From the NCBI GenBank assembly GCA_026645635.1, contig JAPKMV010000200.1, positions 1 to 6,458 of the forward strand: DNA of 6,458 bases, given 5' to 3'. A program made the position numbers and the translations under genes. Source of the stretch: Caldilineaceae bacterium. Its GTDB lineage: Bacteria; Chloroflexota; Anaerolineae; Caldilineales; Caldilineaceae. This document shows positions 1 through 6,458 of this stretch, in pieces. The notes under the pieces are model-generated. The model saw nothing but the letters and a program-made list of their open reading frames with translations. It was not told the DNA's origin and did not search any database. Every line of letters starts with the position of its first letter. Positions within the stretch are counted from its first letter, which is position 1.

Positions 1-1824
1 ATCAGCAAGATCGTGGCCACGCCGGGGCTGACAGAACTGGCCATTTACCCGGCCGCGCTGGTGATGCTGTTGCTGGGCGCGTTCACCAAGTCGGCGCAGT
101 TCCCCTTCCAGTTCTGGTTGCCGGGGGCGATGGCCGCGCCGACGCCGGCCTCCGCCTATCTCCACTCTGCCACGATGGTCAAGGCCGGCGTCTATCTGCT
201 GGCGCGGCTGCATCCGGGGATGGCGGACTCGCCGCTCTGGTTCTGGTCGCTGCTCATCGTCGGTGGTGTCACGATGGTGCTGGGCGCAGTGAGTGCACTG
301 CGCTACACCGACATGAAGGCGCTGCTGGCCTACGCCACCGTCAGCCAGTTGGGCGTCTTCGTCTTGTTGCTGGCCTTCGACACACCGGAGGCGATCCTCG
401 CCGCCATGGTTGCCATCCTGGCCCATTCGCTCTACAAGGCGCCGCTCTTTATGATGGCCGGCATTGTCGACCATGCGACGGGTACGCGTGACCTGCGCCA
501 ACTCGCCGGGCTGGCGCGTGGGTTGCCCCTGGTCGCCGCCGTGGCCGTGATCGCCGGCTTGTCGATGGCGGGCATCCCGCCCACGTTGGGCTTCCTCGCC
601 AAAGAGTTGCTGTTGGAAGAGGTCGTCCATCTCTACGAACAGGGCGAACAACTGCTGGGCGGCGCCGCCTATCTGACCGCAATGGTGATGGCGATCTTCA
701 CTGTAGCCGCGATCCTGACGCTTCTGTGGGAAGCGTTCTTCCGCCGCCGCGCCGACGAAGCTGAGCCGGCGCATGTGCACCACGCCCCCTCCTTCTGGTT
801 CGTGCTGATGCCGCTGCTGCTGGCGTTGGTCGGGTTGCTGCTGCCGCTGGTCGGTTTGGGCTGGGTCGGCCAGTTGACGATCTCCGCCGCGGCGACGGCG
901 GATCCAGCCGCCGATACGCTCTATCTTGCCCTCTGGCATGGCTGGACTATCGCTTTCTATTCCAGCCTGGCTGCCTTGGGATTGGGCTTGCTTGTGTTCC
1001 TGCTGCGCAGGGGAGTGCGCGGGTTCTTCGCCCGTATGCCGGAGCGCATGACCTCGCTCTACGTCTATGACGCCTTCGTTGATCTGATCTATCGTTTTGC
1101 ACGCAGCCTGACGCGCCTGGTGCAGGGCGGGCCGATGGCGCCGCAGATCAGTGTGACGCTGCTCGCCGGCGTGCTGGCGATGGTCTACGCGCTCTTCCAG
1201 GCGCCGATCTTCCGCCCGATTCTGCTGGAATTCCCGGAGATGCCCAGCCTGACGGAGATCTTGATCTATATTGTGGCGATGCTGGCCGCCATCATCACCG
1301 TGCAGGCCAAGTCGCGGCTGAGTGCGATCATCAGTCTGGGCGTGGTCGGCCTGGCTGTGACCATCTTCTTTATCATTTACAGTGCGCCGGACCTGGCCAT
1401 CACCCAGTTGTTGATCGAGGTATTGACCGTGGTGCTGCTGGTGCTTGTCTTCTTCCGCGTCAAGCCCGACGCGCCGATTCAAGACTCGCTGCGCCGGCGC
1501 ATGTTGCGGATGCTGATTGCGCTCAGCGTGGGTGCGTTTGGCTTTGGCATCGTGCTGATCAACCATCTGGTGCAGGTGGGGCCGAGCATCTCGCCCTACT
1601 TCCTGGAGAACGCGCTGCCCATCGGACAGGGTGGCAATGTGGTCAACGTGATTCTGGTGGACATCCGCGGCTACGACACCCTGGGCGAGATCACCGTGTT
1701 GGGGCTGGCGGCGCTGGGCGGCTATGCCGTGCTGCGCAGCCCGCAACTGCATGCGCTGCGGCGCAAGATCGCCGCCCAGCGGCAGGAAGCCAAACGGTTG
1801 GCGGCAGGAGGCGGCGATGATTGA
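1..1824 (+). CDS. mrpA: Na+/H+ antiporter subunit MrpA, 5'-truncated by window edge
   Basis: Largest subunit of the Mrp cation/proton antiporter, an inner-membrane protein related to complex I NuoL at its N-terminus and to NuoJ-like subunits at its C-terminus. The frame is open from base 1, and 607 residues are visible. Family members have about 800, so roughly 200 residues, including the conserved TM5 glutamate, lie upstream; the GTG at 13 is internal. Counting from base 1, the proton-path lysines are Lys30 before FPFQFWLP, Lys61 in HSATMVKAG, Lys146 in HSLYKAPLF and Lys201 in GFLAKE. A His-containing loop (about 250-265) precedes further membrane helices. A DUF4040-type segment covers about 420-490, with acidic residues Asp464 and Glu473 in APDLAITQLLIE. 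The MrpA end-domain signature VDIRGYDTLGEITVL sits at 553-567. A basic tail (RRKIAAQRQEAKR) ends the protein. The gene overlaps mrpB by 8 bases. Identification is firm; only the start is missing. Confidence 0.97.
   Translation: MSKIVATPGLTELAIYPAALVMLLLGAFTKSAQFPFQFWLPGAMAAPTPASAYLHSATMVKAGVYLLARLHPGMADSPLWFWSLLIVGGVTMVLGAVSALRYTDMKALLAYATVSQLGVFVLLLAFDTPEAILAAMVAILAHSLYKAPLFMMAGIVDHATGTRDLRQLAGLARGLPLVAAVAVIAGLSMAGIPPTLGFLAKELLLEEVVHLYEQGEQLLGGAAYLTAMVMAIFTVAAILTLLWEAFFRRRADEAEPAHVHHAPSFWFVLMPLLLALVGLLLPLVGLGWVGQLTISAAATADPAADTLYLALWHGWTIAFYSSLAALGLGLLVFLLRRGVRGFFARMPERMTSLYVYDAFVDLIYRFARSLTRLVQGGPMAPQISVTLLAGVLAMVYALFQAPIFRPILLEFPEMPSLTEILIYIVAMLAAIITVQAKSRLSAIISLGVVGLAVTIFFIIYSAPDLAITQLLIEVLTVVLLVLVFFRVKPDAPIQDSLRRRMLRMLIALSVGAFGFGIVLINHLVQVGPSISPYFLENALPIGQGGNVVNVILVDIRGYDTLGEITVLGLAALGGYAVLRSPQLHALRRKIAAQRQEAKRLAAGGGDD
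1806..1811 (+). promoter_or_regulatory. Shine-Dalgarno site of mrpB
   Basis: AGGAGG lies five bases before the ATG at 1817, inside the last codons of mrpA. It decides the mrpB start: the same frame is open further upstream, with an ATG at 1724, but the extra 31 residues are out-of-frame mrpA sequence rich in Arg and Cys and do not look like MrpB. Confidence 0.8.
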
Positions 1825-2284
1825 GATCTATCTGCGCCTGGCCGACCGGGCGCTGACGCCGGTGATCGTCGTCGTCGCCATCATTCTCTTTTTGCGCGGC
1901 CACGATTACCCCGGCGGCGGCTTCATCGCCGGCCTGACGGTGGCCGCGGCCATCGAGCTGCAAATTCTGGCGCAGGGTGCAACGCCGGTGCGCGAGCGCT
2001 TTGGACGCTATCTGTTGCCGTTGGTTGGGCTGGGCCTCTTTACGGCCATCAGCGCGGCGCTGTTGGGCATGTATCAAGGCGGCTTCTTCAAAGGCATCTG
2101 GCTCAAGTTTTCCATTCTCGGCGCCGAAATCAAGGTGGGCACACCGCAGCTTTTCGACCTGGGCGTGATGCTGGTGGTCATCGGCATGACCGTCACCTAC
2201 CTGCTGCGCCTGACCGAGGCCAGCGAGCAGCGCAGCAATGATGTGTTCGACGGCGAACAGCAGATGGAAGAGGTGGACGCATGA
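1817..2284 (+). CDS. mrpB: Na+/H+ antiporter subunit MrpB
   Basis: Small membrane subunit of the Mrp antiporter (MnhB family), needed for assembly and activity of the complex. It has 155 residues, close to the family's usual 140-150. A helix at about 13-27 leads into the family signature GHDYPGGGFIAGL (28-40). Further hydrophobic segments lie at about 39-53, 65-84 and 112-131. A second conserved stretch, GTPQLFDLGV, is at 108-117. The last 25 residues are hydrophilic and acidic (ending EEVDA). The ATG at 1817 is supported by a strong Shine-Dalgarno site and by the position of the first helix. The gene overlaps mrpA by 8 bases and mrpC by 4 (ATGA), so its translation is probably coupled to both. 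A separate mrpB, not fused to mrpA, marks a seven-gene (group 1) operon. Confidence 0.97.
   Translation: MIEIYLRLADRALTPVIVVVAIILFLRGHDYPGGGFIAGLTVAAAIELQILAQGATPVRERFGRYLLPLVGLGLFTAISAALLGMYQGGFFKGIWLKFSILGAEIKVGTPQLFDLGVMLVVIGMTVTYLLRLTEASEQRSNDVFDGEQQMEEVDA
2270..2275 (+). promoter_or_regulatory. Shine-Dalgarno site of mrpC
   Basis: GAGGTG, within a longer purine-rich run in the last codons of mrpB, ends five bases before the mrpC ATG at 2281. Together with the ATGA stop/start overlap it supports that start. Confidence 0.65.
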
Positions 2285-2792
2285 CAGCGGTGATGCTGGC
2301 GGCGTTGGTCGGCGTGCTTTTCACCACCGGCGTGTGGCTCATTCTGGCGCGCGGGCAGATCAAACTCGTGCTGGGGCTGGGGTTGCTCAGCCACGGCGTC
2401 AACCTGGCGCTCTTTGGCACCAGCCGGCTGACCCGCGGCGCGCCCGCCGTCATCCCCCATGAAGGCGACCTGGCGACGATCCTGGCGACGCAGACCTTCG
2501 CCGACCCGCTGCCCCAGGCGCTGATCCTGACGGCCATCGTCATCAGCTTCGGCGTGACCGCGTTCATCGTCGTGCTGGTGAGCCGCCGCGATGCGGTCAC
2601 CGGCAGCGACCTGGCGCCGGGCGAGCTGGCGTCGCTCCTGAACACGGCTGACCCATTTGCTGCGCCGATGGTCACAGATGCCCTGCCGGCTGGCGTCATC
2701 ATGCCCGATGCAGTGGACGACTACGACCTGCTGCAATATGAAATCGACGAGGTCTACGACCGTCCGCAAGATGCGGCGGAGGCGAAGATCCA

Positions 2793-2796
<4 letters not shown>
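2281..2796 (+). CDS. mrpC: Na+/H+ antiporter subunit MrpC with long acidic C-terminal tail
   Basis: NuoK-like membrane subunit of the Mrp complex, which packs between the MrpA and MrpD parts. Three membrane helices are visible at about 4-22, 28-46 and 79-100. Family hallmarks are GLLSHGVNL (34-42) in helix 2 and the near-invariant DPLPQALILTAIVISFG (75-91) entering helix 3. The protein has 171 residues, while the Bacillus-type protein has about 113. The excess is mostly a tail after residue 101 with 15 Asp/Glu and only two basic residues (Arg161, Lys169), plus a slightly longer loop before the DPLPQ motif. The membrane core is canonical, so the family call is certain; the role of the tail is unknown. 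The start overlaps the mrpB stop as ATGA, and the stop overlaps the mrpD start in the same way. Confidence 0.96.
2778..2782 (+). promoter_or_regulatory. Shine-Dalgarno site of mrpD
   Basis: GGAGG lies ten bases before the mrpD ATG at 2793, slightly farther than ideal, within the mrpC tail coding sequence. The ATGA overlap probably allows translational coupling in addition. Confidence 0.55.
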
Positions 2797-4372
<1,576 letters not shown>

Positions 4373-4376
<4 letters not shown>

Positions 4377-4873
4377 CGACTGGTCGCCACGCCAGCCTGG
4401 GCTACTCGCTGCTGCTCAACGTGGTGCTGGCGTTTCTGTGGCAGGCCTTTCAGCCTGAAAGCACGCCCACCGATTTCGTTGTGGGCGCGGTGGTAGGCTT
4501 TCTCGTCCTGTCGGTCATGCAGCGCGAGTATGGGCGCCGCGTCTGGGCGGGCATCGCGTTTGCCATCTTTCTCGGCTACAGCATCATCGCCAGCAGCCTG
4601 CAGGTGGCCGGCCTGGTGTTGTCGCGGCGGCCGCAGTTGGACCGGGGCATCATTGCCATTCCGCTGGAGGCAAGCAGCGATGTGGAGATCGCAGCATTGG
4701 CCACTGCCATCACGCTGACGCCCGGCACCATCAGCGTGGATGTGCACACCGAACCGGACGGGCAGCGCGTGCTCTACGTGCATAACCTGGTGATGGGCGA
4801 CCCGGATGAAGCGCGCAAGGTGATCAAGCGCGACTTCGAGCAGCGCATTCTGCGCTTTACGCGTAGTGCTTGA
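4373..4873 (+). CDS. mrpE: Na+/H+ antiporter subunit MrpE
   Basis: Small subunit of the Mrp antiporter (MnhE family). It has 166 residues, within the family's usual 155-170. Hydrophobic segments occupy about 11-25, 35-49 and 58-83. A soluble C-terminal domain follows, carrying the family signature TAITLTPGTISVDV (111-124) and a conserved stretch around LYVHNLVM (134-141). The C-terminus is rich in charged residues. The ATG overlaps the mrpD stop as ATGA and is preceded by an excellent Shine-Dalgarno site. The gene ends with TGA 18 bases before mrpF, the only true gap inside the operon. Nothing in the sequence looks degraded or unusual. Confidence 0.97.
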
Positions 4874-4876
4874 GCA

Positions 4877-4882
4877 GAGGAG
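4877..4882 (+). promoter_or_regulatory. Shine-Dalgarno site of mrpF
   Basis: GAGGAG lies in the 18-base gap between mrpE and mrpF, nine bases before the ATG at 4892. It supports that start and independent initiation of mrpF. Confidence 0.75.
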
Positions 4883-4891
4883 ATCAGCAGC

Positions 4892-5191
4892 ATGATCACG
4901 GTGTCGTTTGACCTGATCCTCGATATCTTGTTGGCGGTGTTGAGCGTGTCGCTCTTCATCTGCTTTGTGCGTCTCTACATCGGGCCGAACCCGCCCAACC
5001 GCACGGTGGCCTTCGACACCATCGCCATCCACGCCGTGGCCATCATTGCGCTGTTCGCCATGCGCAGCGATGCCTCCTCGCTGCTCGACGCCGCCATCAT
5101 CACGGCGATCCTTGGGTTTGTGGGCACGATGATGCTGGCGCGCTACATGGAACGCGCCGAACTGCGCGATTGGGAAACGGACAAAGACTGA
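4892..5191 (+). CDS. mrpF: Na+/H+ antiporter subunit MrpF
   Basis: Small three-helix membrane subunit of the Mrp antiporter (MrpF/PhaF family), placed by structural work on related complexes near the cation path. The 99 residues match the usual 90-100. Helices lie at about 6-28, 41-58 and 65-84. The signature loop reads GPNPPNRTVAFD (31-42); the usual consensus is GP-x3-DR-x3-x-D, so the first Asp is replaced by Asn36 while Arg37 and Asp42 are kept. The second signature, LLDAAIITAILGFVGT (64-79), is canonical and includes Asp66. The C-terminus is hydrophilic and charged. The ATG has a good Shine-Dalgarno site, and the stop overlaps the mrpG start by one base (TGATG). Confidence 0.96.
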   Translation: MITVSFDLILDILLAVLSVSLFICFVRLYIGPNPPNRTVAFDTIAIHAVAIIALFAMRSDASSLLDAAIITAILGFVGTMMLARYMERAELRDWETDKD

Positions 5192-5538
5192 TGGCGCCCG
5201 AAACCTTTTCCGCCGGTGAAATCATCGCGTTGATCTTCGTGGCTATCGGCGTGATCTTCATGCTGATCAGCAGCATCGGCATCCTGCGCCTGCCGGACGT
5301 CTATTCGCGTATGCACGCAGCGGGCAAGTCCACCACCGTCGGCGTCAGCTTCGTGCTCCTGGGCGCCGGCGTCTATTTCTGGGAACAGCATCTCTTTGCG
5401 CGCATGTTGCTGTTGATCATCTTGATCTTCGCCACATCCCCGATCTCCACCTCGGCGATGGCGCGCGCGGTCTATCGCACCAGCGCCATGCGGCAGGTTC
5501 ACCTCAAGCACGACGAAATCAAGGGCGAGACGCCGTAG
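5191..5538 (+). CDS. mrpG: Na+/H+ antiporter subunit MrpG
   Basis: Last subunit of the Mrp antiporter (MnhG/PhaG family), a small membrane protein with three helices at about 8-32, 47-63 and 69-84. It has 115 residues, typical of the family. The signature GILRLPDVYSRMHAAGKSTT (30-49) matches the family pattern G-x-x-R-x-PDVY-x-R-x-HA-x-x-K closely. A second conserved block around SPISTSAMARAVYR (83-96) follows the third helix. The ATG at 5191 is preferred because it forms a TGATG junction with the mrpF stop; no strong Shine-Dalgarno site precedes it, so re-initiation after mrpF is likely. An in-frame TTG at 5170 would add seven residues within mrpF but has no support. The gene closes the mrp operon. 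Confidence 0.96.
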   Translation: MAPETFSAGEIIALIFVAIGVIFMLISSIGILRLPDVYSRMHAAGKSTTVGVSFVLLGAGVYFWEQHLFARMLLLIILIFATSPISTSAMARAVYRTSAMRQVHLKHDEIKGETP

Positions 5539-5570
5539 GCGGCTCAAAACCTCACGCCTGGCGGCAACAT

Positions 5571-5607
5571 CAGCGACAGCAGCACGCAGGCAAACATGCT
5601 GACGCTG
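5571..5607 (+). other. Imperfect inverted repeat (hairpin) between mrpG and patB
   Basis: CAGCGACAGCA (5571-5581) can pair with TGCTGACGCTG (5597-5607): 10 of 11 positions pair, with one internal A-A mismatch (5576/5602) and a 15-base loop. It begins 32 bases after the mrpG stop and ends 19 bases before the first possible patB ATG. No T-run follows, so it is not a standard intrinsic terminator. It could protect the 3' end of the mrp transcript, act as a weak or Rho-assisted terminator, be an operator-like dyad for patB, or be chance in GC-rich DNA. Confidence 0.4.
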
Positions 5608-5626
5608 CCGGCCCTTCACAGAGTAA

Positions 5627-6458
5627 ATGGACAACGACATGACCTTCAATTTCGACCAGATCATCGACCGCCGCGCTTCCGACAGCGCCAAGTGGAATTA
5701 CTTTGCGGCTGACATCCTCCCTATGTGGGTGGCCGACATGGATTTTACTGCACCGCCGGCCGTCATCGAGGCGCTGCAAGCGCGCGTCGCCCACGGCGTT
5801 TTCGGCTATGGGATGGATTCCAAACCGCTGCGCGAGCTGTTGGCGGCGCGCATGGAACAGCTCTATCGCTGGCAGGTTGCGCCGGCGGACATTGTCCTTC
5901 TGCCGGGTCTGGTCTGTGGCCTCAACGTGGTCAGCGCGGCGATTGGCGCTCCGGGCGACGGCGTGCTGACCAACACGCCGGTCTATGGCCCATTCCTGAC
6001 GGCGCCGGTCAACCAGGGACGCGTGCTGCAAAGCGCGCCGCTCGCCTGCACCGCCAGCGGCCAGGTGCTTCACTACACGGTGGACATGGCGGCCACGGCG
6101 GCGGCGGTACAGCCCAACACGCGGCTCTTCCTGCTCTGCAACCCGCACAATCCGGTTGGCCGCGCCTACACCCGCGCCGAATTGCAGGAGATCGCCGACC
6201 TCTGCGCCCGCAACGACCTGGTGATCTGCTCCGACGAAATCCACTGTGACCTGCTCCTCGACGGCGCGCAGCACATCCCCATCGCCGCGCTGGATCCCGC
6301 CACGGCCGCGCGCACGGTGACGCTGATGGCGCCCAGCAAGACCTACAACGTGCCAGGGCTGGGCGCCAGCTTTGCCATCGTGCAGGACAAGGAGTTGCGC
6401 CAGCGCGTCGAACACGCGGCCGCGGGCATCGTGCCCCATGTCAACATCCTGGGCGCGG
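5627..6458 (+). CDS. patB: MalY/PatB family PLP-dependent C-S lyase (cystathionine beta-lyase-like), 3'-truncated
   Basis: Fold-type I PLP enzyme, expected in the cytoplasm. Family members cleave C-S bonds of cystathionine or related substrates to a thiol, pyruvate and ammonia. About 277 of the usual 390 or so residues are visible; the frame is open at the window's right edge. Counting from the ATG at 5639, the N-terminus FNFDQIIDRR (3-12), KWNYF (18-22) and LPMWVADMDF (27-36) are typical of MalY/PatB. Cofactor features are Tyr117 in TPVYGPF, Asn171 in CNPHNPVGR (167-175), Asp199 in SDEIH (198-202) and the Schiff-base Lys234 in APSKTYNVPGLG. Two in-frame ATGs are possible. The one at 5627 directly follows an in-frame TAA and adds four residues; the one at 5639 fits family N-termini better. 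Neither has a strong Shine-Dalgarno site. The gene lies on the mrp strand and may be read from its own promoter or by readthrough. Exact substrate is not determinable; an aminotransferase label is a less likely alternative. Confidence 0.9.
   Translation, partial: MDNDMTFNFDQIIDRRASDSAKWNYFAADILPMWVADMDFTAPPAVIEALQARVAHGVFGYGMDSKPLRELLAARMEQLYRWQVAPADIVLLPGLVCGLNVVSAAIGAPGDGVLTNTPVYGPFLTAPVNQGRVLQSAPLACTASGQVLHYTVDMAATAAAVQPNTRLFLLCNPHNPVGRAYTRAELQEIADLCARNDLVICSDEIHCDLLLDGAQHIPIAALDPATAARTVTLMAPSKTYNVPGLGASFAIVQDKELRQRVEHAAAGIVPHVNILGA

Noticed and set aside
751..789. His-containing loop (HVHH) in MrpA as a possible metal site
   Set aside because: His- and acid-containing loops at this point, before the APSFW-type helix, are usual in MrpA, so it is not distinctive.
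5170..5190. TTG at 5170 as the mrpG start
   Set aside because: It adds seven residues lying within mrpF coding sequence; the ATG at 5191 fits family length and forms a TGATG coupling junction.
5531..5541. Small hairpin CGCC-GTA-GGCG over the mrpG stop codon as a terminator
   Set aside because: Only four base pairs, a three-base loop, and no T-run afterwards.
5615..5630. TTCACA plus GTAAAT as a patB promoter
   Set aside because: The two elements are only a few bases apart, far from the roughly 17-base spacing required, and would lie at the start codon itself.
5570..6439. Open frame of about 289 codons on the minus strand opposite patB
   Set aside because: Composition is that of a GC-rich antisense shadow, with no recognised motif, and the + strand frame carries the complete PLP-enzyme signature set.

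Overview
The window is a GC-rich stretch of bacterial DNA, coded entirely on the + strand. It carries most of one operon, a complete-order seven-gene Mrp (Mnh/Sha-type) cation/proton antiporter cluster mrpABCDEFG, followed by the start of a PLP-dependent MalY/PatB-type C-S lyase gene. The window edge cuts mrpA at its 5' end and patB at its 3' end. The other six mrp genes are intact.

Layout. mrpA (from the left edge to 1824) lacks roughly its first 200 codons. mrpB (1817-2284), mrpC (2281-2796), mrpD (2793-4376) and mrpE (4373-4873) follow with 8- or 4-base overlaps. An 18-base gap separates mrpE from mrpF (4892-5191), and mrpG (5191-5538) overlaps mrpF by one base. This packing indicates one transcript with translational coupling. 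About 90-100 bases of non-coding DNA then separate mrpG from patB (5627 or 5639 onward). They hold an imperfect hairpin but no clear promoter or U-tract terminator.

How the genes work together. MrpA and MrpD are the two large, NuoL/NuoN-like proton-channel subunits. MrpC is NuoK-like. MrpB, MrpE, MrpF and MrpG are small membrane subunits. All seven assemble into one inner-membrane complex that exchanges cytoplasmic Na+ (or another cation) for external H+, supporting pH and Na+ homeostasis. The separate mrpA and mrpB genes make this the seven-gene (group 1) type. The patB product is probably a soluble enzyme of sulfur amino-acid metabolism with no evident functional tie to Mrp.

Organism. The high GC content, tight ATGA junctions and purine-rich Shine-Dalgarno sites fit a GC-rich free-living bacterium. 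Chloroflexota is a possible guess, but nothing in the window proves it.

No undescribed system was found. The points most worth a second look are a long acidic C-terminal tail on MrpC, an Asp-to-Asn change in the MrpF signature loop, a Pro/Ala tail on MrpD, and the hairpin before patB.
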